Shown here piece after piece: positions 1 through 10,250 of a DNA stretch of 23,425 nt. Source of the DNA: Pleurotus djamor (Eukaryota > Basidiomycota > Agaricomycetes > Agaricales > Pleurotaceae). Numbering within the stretch: position 1 is the stretch's first letter; the number at the start of each line of letters is the position of its first letter. Below the pieces are notes generated by a model. It was not told where the DNA came from and searched no databases. It saw only the letters and a program-made list of their open reading frames with translations. Location of the stretch: contig JAPEVF010000521.1 in NCBI GenBank assembly GCA_029747585.1, positions 1 to 23,425 of the forward strand, given 5' to 3'. A program made the position numbers and the translations under genes.

Positions 1-8
1 TTCTTCAG

Positions 9-1847
9 GTTTCTATGGTTATCTAACCAATACTACCATCAACGGAATACTAGCTCAGCAGGAGCATGGTGCAACGATCGTTCTCGAGCATCGCTTCTTC
101 GGATTGAGCAACCCGAAGCCTGACCTCACTGACGAGAGCTTGAAACTTCATACGATCGAGCAAGCTATCGAAGACTTGGATTACTTCGCACGCAATGTCA
201 AATTACCCATGCCTGGAGGCGACAAGGTTGGTCCGGGCAAAGCGCCTTGGATCATGATTGGAGGTAGTTACCCTGGTGCATTGACTGCCTATGCAATGGT
301 TGCGTATGTCTTCGTCCTCTTCGTTTGGTTTCATGTGGAGGCTGAGCCATTCTTAGTAAACCCGACTTATTCTTCGCGGGGTACTCATCCTCTGGCGTTG
401 TCGAAACCATCGAGTACGTCCATCGCTAATTGCACGTAAAACCTCTAACCTGTTCTGCCTTAGGGACTATTGGAAATATTTTGAGCCTCTCCGAAACCAC
501 ATGCCCCGTAACTGCTCCGCCGACGTCCAAGCCGTCATCGCTCACATCGACGAAGTCTTTGTCGGTGACAACACCACCGCCATTGAAGAGATCAAGGACA
601 TGTTCGGAATGAGTGAGGTCAAGCATCTCAATGATGTTACCGGCGCTTGTGAGTTCTCTGTTGCTACCACTTATCTTGCGTTGAACGTTGACCGTTCACC
701 TGCGCTGGCTTAGTGAGAAACAACCTTTGGGACTGGCAAGCCCTTCAAGTCACTTCCGGTCCCAATGCCGCCTTTTTCAGGTTCTGCGACGCGTTGGAAG
801 TCAAAGATGGTGTGAGTGCCCCCGAGTCAGGCTGGGGTCTTGAACACGCCCTATCAGCATGGGGAGCATACTGGAAGAACAGCTATCTCCGCAGTAGTAA
901 GTCCCTTGTTCTTTTACCACCCTCGGAGGCTGAATCGAACTCCTCAGTGTGTGGCTCCCAAAACGCTGAGTAAGTGACTCTCCGCCCATTTGATGTCCTG
1001 GCGTTGAAACGTAGGATAAGTGACTGCCTTACAACCTACGACCCCAACTCCCCTTGGTGGACAAACACTGAGATTGATTACACCTGGCGATCCTGGTGGT
1101 GGATTGTGTGAGTTTTCGTCCCTAATTAACCCTGCTGCGAGATCTAATATCGTTCCAGATGCAATGAAGTTGGATACTTCCAGGTTCGTCTTCGTGACTG
1201 GCCTCCGTTTCGTATTCGCTCATTCCGTCTATACAGAATGCACCTCCCGTCGGTCGACCTGCGATCGTTAGTCGCCTTGTAACAGTCGAAGACGACTACG
1301 TAGGTCATCCTTCCAATCAACCACGTCACATATATTGACAGACACCCACGCAGCGGCAATGCCACTTCATGTTCCCCAAGCATTTCCCCGAGCCCCCCGA
1401 GTTCATCGACGTCGAAAAAATCAACACGGCCTACGGTGGATGGGATGTCAAGCTCGATAGGATATTTTTCGTCAACGGAGAACGTAAGTGCTTACACGAA
1501 TGCTTCGATTGATGAAGCATTCAATTGTAACTCCAGGCGACCCTTGGCTTGATGCCACGATGTCGGCAACAGGATTGGAAGTTGAGAGCACGGAGTTGCA
1601 GCCCATTGCGCTCTCTGAAGGATTCCACTGCTCTGACCTCAGTGCACGATCCGCCATCAACCCTTCCATTGCTGCTGTCCAGAAACAGGCACTAGCTTCG
1701 ATGAAGACATGGCTATCTACCTTTGTACCAGATCAGTCTGAAGATCTACTCACAGCCAAGATTGAAGTATCTATCGACAACAGGGTGAACCCCGAACATG
1801 TCGTCACCAACCCACCCAATGCCTGGCTTAGAGACTCGGCCTTCTAG
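9..1847 (+). CDS. Family S28 serine carboxypeptidase, copy 1 (5' end outside window)
   Basis: This is a secreted prolyl/lysosomal Pro-X carboxypeptidase-type serine peptidase. Exons are 9-303, 357-413, 464-648, 714-896, 948-969, 1015-1107, 1159-1183, 1237-1299, 1354-1483 and 1537-1847; the window opens in an intron that ends at position 8. They give 453 residues to the TAG at 1845-1847, lacking roughly the first 108 residues by comparison with copy 2. Visible motifs are LEHRFFG, the nucleophile elbow GGSYPGAL (Ser), NCSAD, WDWQ, IVCNEVGY, the catalytic Asp in ERDPW and the catalytic His in GFHCSDLS, so the triad is intact. The residue after the elbow Tyr is Pro, where copy 2 has Ser, and GYSSSG replaces GYASSG. 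It lies head-to-tail with copy 2 at 2675. Family assignment is firm; substrate preference is inferred from the family only. Confidence 0.93.
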
Positions 1848-2674
1848 ATACACGTATACAAGAAGCATTATCTGTCTTACCCACTCCCAATCGATTCAGT
1901 CTGCCCTTACAACTTGAACCTCTTGTCCTCCTTTCCGTCACTGAATAGGGTCTCGTGCGATAGGAGGACGTCTTGTCACGCCCATGGTGGATCAACGGTG
2001 CTCCATTTCTCTCTATCTGGCAGCTATCTGGAGCCTTAAAAATGTCTCTCGGACTGTGAAGGTGCTGAGACCACCTGAACCAAACCCTAAGCGGCTTTTC
2101 GTACCCACGAACTCAGACTTCCTGACATCCCAAACATCCGAATGCCCATGCCATGCGTATCCATGTCTATCCTTATACCTTGAGCGGAGAACCAGCGCTC
2201 CTTCGCAAATTCCCCGGGGCTAGCATCAATCGACATCAAGCTTTCCCATGTGCTAGAGGCGCTAGGAAGAATGACTGTATCTCCGTTCAAACTACTGTTC
2301 CCGTCGGACGACTACATTCTGCGCACTGGACCTCACGAGTATCCTCCATATCCCCAGGGACATCGTACAGGTCTACTTATATCGAAGGTATGCTCTCTTA
2401 GGCGGACTGTTTACTGTGTTTGGGCATCAGAACTTCGCCCGATCAGAAGTGTTCTTCCAGTTCTTTCATGTTCGTCATGCGTCGGAAACGCACGCGGGTT
2501 CCCAACTTCTCATGGAATCCATGCCAGCATGAGTTGATAGCAGCACATGTCGTATGAACGCAACTTCTGACGGATAGATATTTTTGCTCATACTCCCGAA
2601 AGCTAAGCACATATAAGGTGCGACAGATGTGAAAGCCCGGATTAGACCTTTGTGTGAAGGCAGCCATCGCTCCC
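1848..2674. other. Intergenic spacer between the two S28 genes, with a weak coding-like stretch
   Basis: These 827 bp separate the tandem peptidase genes and must hold the 3' UTR of copy 1 and the promoter of copy 2. I see no recognisable gene. On the plus strand about 2195-2532 reads as protein-like: an open stretch up to SHVLEALGRMTVSPFKLLF and GPHEYPPYPQGHRTG, then a possible 43-nt intron (GTATGC...CATCAG, 2391-2433), then NFARSEVFFQFFHVRHA to a TGA. No start codon or family could be assigned. It may be chance, a relic or a small gene. Confidence 0.4.
2612..2617 (+). promoter_or_regulatory. TATA box of S28 copy 2
   Basis: TATAAG lies 58 nt before the first base of the ATG at 2675. The spacing matches the TATA boxes found before the sulfurase-like gene and the P450 gene in this window. 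It is a sequence match with consistent position; transcription start is not known. Confidence 0.5.
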
Positions 2675-4986
2675 ATGCTTGGATTCTCGACGCTTGTCTT
2701 GCTGGCCTCACCCCTCACCTCGTTGGTCCATGCCATCCTGCCTGATGGCCGGCTTCATGGCAACATGAGACCGACGCCAGCCATCCCACGTATCGAGGCT
2801 CCCGATACCGGGCTCCCAGTAACCAGTCGCAATGGCACGGTTCTGCCGCCCTACAATACCACATTCCTCTTCGACCAATTGATCGACCACAACAACCCCC
2901 GCTTAGGCACGTTCAAGCAACGATTTTGGCACACATGGGAGTTTTACGAGCCAGGTGAGCGTCATGGTTCAGCTCGACCGAAATTGACATTGAACACCGG
3001 TTGTAGGTGGGCCGATCATCTTGATGACTCCCGGAGAGGCGAACGCACAACGTGAGCGGTTTGCTACCAAAATAGCATTTCTGGGTTAGCTGACAGCAAT
3101 TCCAAATTTGCAGCGTACTCGGGGTATCTCACCAACGTCACTATCAACGGGTTGATCGCTCAACAGCAAAGCGGGGCCGCTATCGTCCTGGAGCATCGAT
3201 TCTACGGACTCAGCAACCCGAGGCCAGACCTCACCGACGAGAGTCTAAAATTGCATACCATTCAGCAAGCCATTGACGACCTCGAATACTTTGCCAAGAA
3301 TGTCAACTTACCCATGCCGAACGGTGACAGCCTAGCCCCAGGAAAGGCTCCTTGGGTTTTGATTGGTGGCTCCTACTCTGGTGCACTAACATCTTGGACG
3401 ATGGTCAAGTGCGTGGAGCCTCAATGAGCGGTGTATCAACTCTAATTTACTTTTTACAGCAAACCGGGGTTGTTCCATGCGGGTTACGCATCTTCTGGTG
3501 TCGTCGAGGCCATCCTGTACGCTTCTTCCTCTTTTCATTGATGGCATAGATGCTGATGCGTCCCCCAAGCGACTACTGGCGTTACTTTGAGCCTATCCGC
3601 CAAAACATGCCTGTCAACTGCTCAGCCGACGTCGAAGCAGTGATAACTCACATTGATCGAGTTTTCTCCGGAAGAGACCAGGTGGCGATCAAACAAATCA
3701 AGGATAACTTTGGTTTGGGAGCGATGACCCATTTGGATGATGTCGCTGGTGCTCGTAAGTGTGGATGTCCTTGTAACGCAAACACCGGGATATTGAAATC
3801 AACGCCGTACATTATCGTAGTTCGCAACAATCTTTGGGACTGGCAATCGCTTCAGCCCACATCTGGACCGGGAACAACGTTCACCAGGTTCTGTGATGCT
3901 CTTGAAGTCAAGGACGGCGTCAGCGCGCCTGCGTCTGGATGGGGTGTCGACCACGCACTTGCTGCTTGGGGCACATTCTGGAAAAATGGATATTTGCGCC
4001 AACGTACGATCACGTCTTTATCTTTCTATTCCGTGTTCTGACATTCATTGTATCAGTTTGTGGAACAGATGATGCTGAGTATGAGAGCCCATTCACCTAT
4101 CTTTGGATACTTCTTTAACAGCCTTTTGGCTCCGACAGATCGTGTCTGGGAAGTTATAATGCGACCCAGGAATTCTGGACGGACACTGATATCAACAATG
4201 CAAACCGCTCTTGGTTCTGGATCGTGTAAGTGGAAATCCTCTCGCATTCGTTTGATTCGTTCTAAATCGCGACATTAGTTGTAACGAGGTGGGATATCTC
4301 CAGGTGAATACTCTTGCCATATCCCTTCCCAGCAATATCGTAACATACTCGTATAGGACGGGGCTCCTAGTAACTCCCCAACGATCGTCACCAGACTCGT
4401 TCAGCCAGCTGCCGATCTTGTTCGTCCCATTCCTCCACATATGCTTCATCTAAAACCTGATGGTCTGTTACTTACAGCGTCAGTGCGCCATGATGTTCCC
4501 CAAAGCCTTCCCCAGGGCCCCAAAGACAATTCCTGTCCAACGCGTAAACACGAAGTATCGCGGGTGGGACGTCAAAGTCGATCGACTATTCTTCGCCAAT
4601 GGCCTGCGTACGTTGTCTCTTTGCGACGACCCCAGCTGAACCGAAACATCTGACTCCGAGTCATACTAGGTGATCCATGGAGAGAGGCAACCATCTCGGC
4701 TCAAGGATTGAACGTCCAAAGCACAGATCTCCAGCCCATCGCTTTAGGAGACGGTTTCCACTGTTCCGATCTCAGCGCTAGATCAGCCGTCGACGCGACA
4801 ATTGCAGCCGTTCAACAGCACGCGTTAGCATCGATGAAGACATGGTTGGCGACTTGGAAGCCTTCTTCGGTCAAACCAAAGCCAACATCACACGGACACC
4901 CGTCAATTGACAACCGACGCCCGTCGCAGCATGCGACAGGGTTCAAGCCTCTCAACGGATGGTTCAAGAGCACCGGGTTCTTCTAG
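2675..4986 (+). CDS. Family S28 serine carboxypeptidase, copy 2 (complete)
   Basis: This is a complete secreted S28 serine peptidase (Pro-X carboxypeptidase type) of 562 residues. Exons: 2675-2954, 3007-3051, 3114-3408, 3460-3516, 3570-3754, 3821-4003, 4057-4078, 4139-4225, 4279-4303, 4357-4419, 4478-4607, 4670-4986. The start is the ATG at 2675 because it opens a signal peptide (hydrophobic core ending SLVHA, likely cleavage after residue 20). The catalytic triad can be placed as Ser195 in GGSYSGAL, Asp459 in LRDPW and His488 in GFHCSDLS. Other landmarks are LFDQLIDHNNP, LMTPGEANAQ, LEHRFYGLSNP and WDWQ. NGT, NTT, NCS, NAT and NRS give several potential N-glycosylation sites, in keeping with secretion. 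Its stop is 99 bp from the stop of the convergent reductase gene. Exon lengths match copy 1 almost exactly. Confidence 0.95.
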
Positions 4987-5085
4987 AACAGAGTAAAATC
5001 AACGCAGAGGATGCTAGATACGAGTCTACGACTACGTCGATTGAGATGGGCGAAATACCTCGTCCTTATGTAAACCATACTTCGT

Positions 5086-6546
5086 TCAAATGCCTTGCAC
5101 TTCGACGCCCGCTTCTTGCAACACCTTCTTTGTAAACTCGAACAGCTCATCTTGTATCTTCTCATCCATAGCTATCTTGCTTTGCTCCGCAATGATGTTG
5201 GGTGGCACGATGTAAGCGCCATATTTGATGTATTCATTGTCTCTGGGAGTACACGCCGCAAAGACCGTAGTGTAGGCACCCGTATCTTGGGGCTTCAACA
5301 CGTTTCCGAGTACCTTGACCCATATTGAACCCAAGGGTAGGGACTGTACGTTTCGTCGGGCACCATCCTAATGAAGCGGTCAAATTAATACGAGTAGTAG
5401 TGCCGATTAATATCGACTGGCTTACACTCATGATAGCCCCAGGGTGGACTATCAGAACCATTATCTGCGTTTGCTTGGCCGCGAGGCGTCGTGAAAAATG
5501 GTTGTGCCATAGGTGGAAGGCAAGTTTAGAGTAGCCTAACGGTAGAAGATCAACCAGATTCGGAAAAAAGTGCACGAAGATAAATTGGCTTTACTATAAC
5601 GTGCCATAGCCGGAACCATTGAGAATGAGAACTTGTGGTTCCAGGCCTCTTTGGAGTCGAAGGACTGATACGTGACATCGAAGTGGGCATGAGATCCCAC
5701 CTACGTGCGCGACGAGTGTCAGCGAATCAAGCTGAAGGTTACCGAAAACGACAAAAACTAACATTGATTATCCGAACATCGTTACCCTGCGCAGCAGTGG
5801 CCTCCAACAGAGGAAGCAGCGTTTGCGTGAAAACTAGAGGACCCAAATAGCTATGTAAGCAGAGGCGATAGTCAGTGCTGTGCCAGTTTCGGAAGAAAGG
5901 GAATAACCGACTTGATGAACATGCTGCTTGTGAACCCAAGCTCGTTGACTGTGTGTTTGCCATCGTCTACGATGCTAAAGACACCAGGGTTAGCACATGA
6001 TGAGATATGTTTGGTATCGGACTGACAGAGCAGCGTTATTTACTATATGCTAGGTCAGCACCACTGTCATGCTGGGAGCATGCGGATACGCACTTAAGAT
6101 ATCTAATTTCGATTCCTTTGCAAGGAAGCTTTCAGCAGAGGCCTTCGCCGTTTTTGGATCTTTGAGGTCGAGTTTATGCCAGAGAACTTCGCCCATCGGC
6201 CCCATCCCAAGTTCTTTGCCCTCTTTCTCCACCCGCTCAAGGGCTTCTTTGCCTCGTTCTTCATTTGAAGAAGCTATATAAACCTAAGGGGGGGCTTCGT
6301 TTTCTTCGCGTCTTAACGCTGGCAAAGCAGGCTCAAGCGAACCTTAGCACCTTTTCTATATAAATGTAGAAGACTAGCAAAGCCGATGCCACCACTGCCG
6401 AGACATCATTGAGTATACAATAGCCAAAACGCTGAGTAAGTTTACCTTGCCCCTGTAATAAGGATCACTTTGCCCTTCATGTCAGGCAAGTCCTTGACTG
6501 GATCAAATACGGACGATGGAGAATTTTCTGAGCCAAAGAATCCCAT
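5086..6546 (-). CDS. Short-chain dehydrogenase/reductase, retinol-dehydrogenase/WWOX-like
   Basis: This is a classical-type NAD(P)-dependent SDR of 335 residues. Exons from 5' to 3': 6546-6446, 6394-6343, 6283-6094, 6042-6027, 5974-5912, 5850-5763, 5700-5595, 5535-5426, 5367-5086. It starts MGFFGSENSPSSVFDPVKDL. The Rossmann motif TGASGGIG is at residues 31-38, NNAA at 116-119, the catalytic Ser at 173 (INVGSHAHF, where NVSS is more usual) and YSYSK gives Tyr205/Lys209. HPGAIMSDGARR and LKPQDTGAYTTVFAA are typical of the retinol-dehydrogenase-like branch common in basidiomycetes. The fourth exon is only 16 nt but carries the NNAA motif, so it is needed. The substrate cannot be read from sequence. 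The gene is divergent from Uso1. Confidence 0.92.
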
Positions 6547-6794
6547 TGTTGATAGTTTCCGGAGGAGAGAGATAGACAGAGAGAAATCCGGCCGGGGGCT
6601 TTGGTTTTAGGCATTTTGTTGGTCTCCACGGAAAGAAAANCGATCGCATAAGAATTGGCTTGGCGACACGGACTGTGGCGGCGTGTTTGCCGCTCGATTA
6701 CCATTTTGGGGANCTCNGCGCCTAAGCGANNTTNCCTTGAACAACACGACACCGACACGAGTGTGCTAGATCCACGCCCGAACANTGGNGACGG
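6547..6794. promoter_or_regulatory. Shared divergent promoter region, SDR (-) and Uso1 (+)
   Basis: Only 248 bp separate the two start codons, so both promoters must lie here and may be partly shared. I see no TATA box at the usual spacing for either gene. The stretch contains Ns at 6640, 6713, 6717, 6730, 6731, 6734, 6785 and 6789, so fine promoter analysis is not safe on this assembly. Confidence 0.6.
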
Positions 6795-9700
6795 ATGGAA
6801 TTTCTGTCNCAGACTTATGTGGCCCTTCGCGGACCGACGGGCGCGCCACAGACACCTGACGAAACCATCGCCCGTCTCAGCGATCGACTCTCTCCAGCTA
6901 CTCTCCTCGCTGACCGTCGCGCTGCGGTGTTGGCTCTGAAAGGATTGTGTCGAGACTGGAAGCACGATGTCGGCCAACGCGCACTCGGGGGACTACTGCA
7001 GGTCTTAGAGAACGATGCGGAGGTCGATGCTGATATTGGCAAAGCTGCATTGGAAACGCTACACGTCCTCTGCGATACCGAAGATCAGAACTCACGCGAG
7101 CTGGCCTTGAAGCATACGGACATGGTCCTGGCGACAGAGAAGGCGACTCATGTCTTGTTTGCGCTACTCGCAGACGCCAACTTCTACACTCGATTCGCTA
7201 CCCTTCAGTTTCTAGGTACTCTGTTGCAGAATAGACGACAGGTTGTCCAGGGATATTTCTTGAAGGCACCAGCCGGTCCGAGTAGCATCACTGCCGTACT
7301 GGAAGACAAGCGGGAGATAATACGAAATGGTGGGTTACAGTTGTACCCATTGCACGGCTATGACGACTTGCACCGACGCCAGTTCGATTGAGCGTATGGT
7401 GGTTCAGCGATATGGTTCACTATCTCTGAAGGTCGTCTCGGCTCGTGCATTAAATCGAAACTAATTCAAATCTATAGAAAGCTTGTCTATGATCAAAGCC
7501 TTAATATCGCAGAGTGCAGATATACAGAAGGTCCTTGCGTTTGAGGGTGCCTTCGAGAAGCTTTTCGCGATTGTCACTCAAGAACGTGGCGTTGAGGGAG
7601 GTTATGTTGTCCAAGAGGCGTTGACGTGCATTGATGGCCTTCTACGTTTCAACTCGTCCAACCAGGTATCTATTCAGTTATCTTATACAGCCCAACCAAT
7701 CACTAATCCTGGTAGAGTTATTTCCGTGAAACTCAATCGCCGCCCATTCTTTGCAGTCTCCTTCTGTTTCCTCCTACGCTCCCATTTGATGCCCCTGCGC
7801 CTCAAGAGTTTTCCCTCCAGTTCTGGGACGCTCAGAAAGCCACAAATACGGCAGTGGTTGTGGGTATTATTGGCATGTTGGTCTCGGCGAAGACGGACCC
7901 TGTAAGCTGTATTGATCCCAATGTGAAGTCTGAGGCACAATTGACGAATTGGTTTGTCTAGGTACATGAAATTCCCCCATTTACCCGTCTGCTGGTCGAG
8001 ATAGCACTCGCATCCAACGCACCCACCGATGTCAAGACACAGGTATGTTGATGAACAATCGTCGTGGGTGCCTCCTAACCTTATAGCTAGGCACTCCGTT
8101 TACTACCCCCTCATATGAACTTCCCTTTGTCGGAGTTGGTAGTCACACCTTACATGCCAGTTCCTGAGACCAACGGTGAAGAGTGGGACCGTCTTGAACC
8201 TGCTTCTGCCCTCGATGCCTTGGTAGAGATTGCTTTGCACGGGGAATACAATGGATTAGAAGCAAGCAAACGAACACAAGAAGGTCTAGAACTCAGAACC
8301 GCCGCTGTTGCCGTCTTTGAGGTACTCCTTAATGATCTTGCGATTTTCTCTGGGATCTCATGTCTCATACCGACAGAATTTTGTTCGAAAAGATGAGATC
8401 AAGCAGGCCATCGTCCAAGCCATGTTGCCGCCGGAAGGCACAGCTCCTGGTGACATGCCTCCAGTCACACCGCTAATACATTCCCTGTCATCTTCCCCCG
8501 CTGCTGCCTCTAGTCTTGACTTGGCGGCAGTTTCATCCACACACCTAGCGAGCTGGCTCTTCGCTCACCTCATCCAAACTTCACCACGGGCCAAATCACT
8601 CGCTCTATCAATAACACCACCTCCGGCTCATGCATCCACGGATCAAAATGCTGGAGGAAACTTTTTCGTACCTGCGGATGGTCAACCTCCCACTGCCCCA
8701 CCAATCCCTGCGGAGGTAGAAGACGATGAACCACCGCAGTCGCTCCTCAACATTCTATGCGAAAATTTATCCCTTGCATTCCTATCGCGTTCACGCGCTG
8801 ACACGTCGGATCGGGAAGCCAGAGAGTGGGATCGATTGGTCGTGGCTTACTTGACCCTGTTTTCACAATGGCTATGGGAGGATGCACACGCGGTGCGAGA
8901 ATTCCTCAACGCTGGCGGTCTAGGTGTCGTAAGTTTCTTCCAAGCCTCATGTTACCACCCTTGATCATCGACAGTCCAACTGACACTATCAATAGCTTGT
9001 GGAAGCTGCCAACCAGACCTCGGAGGCGGATTCCATCATCCCTGGCCTATGTGCATTCTTACTAGGCATATGTTATGAATTCAACCGCGAACCAGGGGAG
9101 ATCACTAGGTGCGCTGCTTATTGCCGCTGCTAAACCTAAGCTTCTGGTCATCTTTCTAACCCTCCATTCAGGACAACCATTCACCCTATCATCAATCGAC
9201 TTGGTGTGGAAACTCTGATAGGGCGCATGACACGACTCCGAGAGGACGAGCGATTCCGAGCTGTTCTCCCGGATTCGGTTGTCTTGCCTTATCCTAATAC
9301 GTCTGCTTCGCACCACCTGGGTTTAAAGACCGATGTGATAGAAAATGAAGGCGAGATATGGTTCGACTGGGCGTTTGTCGATTTTTGGAAGTCCAATTAT
9401 TGTGAGTGGCTCTTTCCATGGGCATGTTCTTTCGGACCTGTTGGTTTACATTACTTCCGTGTAGATGCTGTGCAACGGGGGTTAGCCACGGATCCAGATC
9501 AATTGTCATCGACTTCTAGCTCAGGTATGCATTTGACACAAGTCGTATTCGGAACGAATTTTTTGACCAAAGTTGGACGTTAGCTGCGAATGCGGAGAGT
9601 GCCATGCTGATTGCCTCGCTTCGTGAAGTCATACAGACGCAAGCGAAGCAGATTGAAGATTTGCAGAATAAGCTCAAGAACACCCAAACCCCGCCGAAAG

Positions 9701-9968
9701 ACGATGTAGGCATCCACTCTTATACTCTAAGAAGACCATGATCTGACCGTTCTATTAGACCGCGGCTCTGAAAACTCGGATCGATACGCTGACTGCCGAC
9801 CTCAAGGCCTCAGAAGAGAAGCGCGAAGAGCAATCCAAGGAACAAGAGGACCTGCTCGTCCTACTCGACGAACTCAGCAGCAAGCGGAGCAGGGATAAGA
9901 CGAGGCTCAGGGAAGCTGGTCTGGAGGTATCCGAGGATGAGGCAGACGAAGACGATGATGATGTATAG
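6795..9968 (+). CDS. USO1: Uso1/p115-type vesicle tethering factor
   Basis: This is a peripheral membrane tether for ER-to-Golgi vesicles that acts with Ypt1/Rab1 and SNAREs. Exons: 6795-7329, 7478-7665, 7716-7901, 7962-8042, 8091-8321, 8377-8928, 8996-9108, 9172-9401, 9465-9524, 9584-9705, 9759-9968, giving 835 residues. The start MEFL plus QTYVALRGPTGAP opens the armadillo-like Uso1/p115 head (about residues 1-710; landmarks RELALKHTDMVLATEKATHV, SQSADIQKVLAFEGAFEKLF, REFLNAGGLG). A Pro/Ser/Ala-rich insert sits near 430-510. A short coiled coil (about 726-820) and an acidic tail ending DEDDDDV follow. Yeast Uso1 (about 1790 residues) has a far longer coil; this is nearer to animal p115 (about 960). 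The N at 6809 is in a TCN codon, so Ser5 is certain. Intron 1 (148 nt) is the longest. Confidence 0.95.
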
Positions 9969-10250
9969 TCGACTCTTGCTTATGGGTTGTTTGATTACTC
10001 AGAATTAATGTATCCACGGACTTTTGGTCGATGGGTGCCAGTGATATTACATGAAGATACTAATAAGTAATTCCGAGGTTTCTACATCCATATATATGTT
10101 TTACATATGAGTACAACAACTCAGGGTAAGTGCCTAGACGGAGAGGGATAAATTTTGGTATTACTGCGGCAGGAGACGCTTCCAGAGTCCGAGGAAAGAT
10201 AACGTTAGAAAATAAACAAGTGATAAAGCAAGGCCACAAGGAGTGTCCGC
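9969..10250. other. Convergent 3' intergenic region (Uso1 / sulfurase-like)
   Basis: These 282 bp lie between two facing stop codons and should carry both polyadenylation regions. An AT-rich part with ATTAATG and CTAATAAGTAA lies at about 10004-10072. No gene or structured terminator was recognised. Confidence 0.5.
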
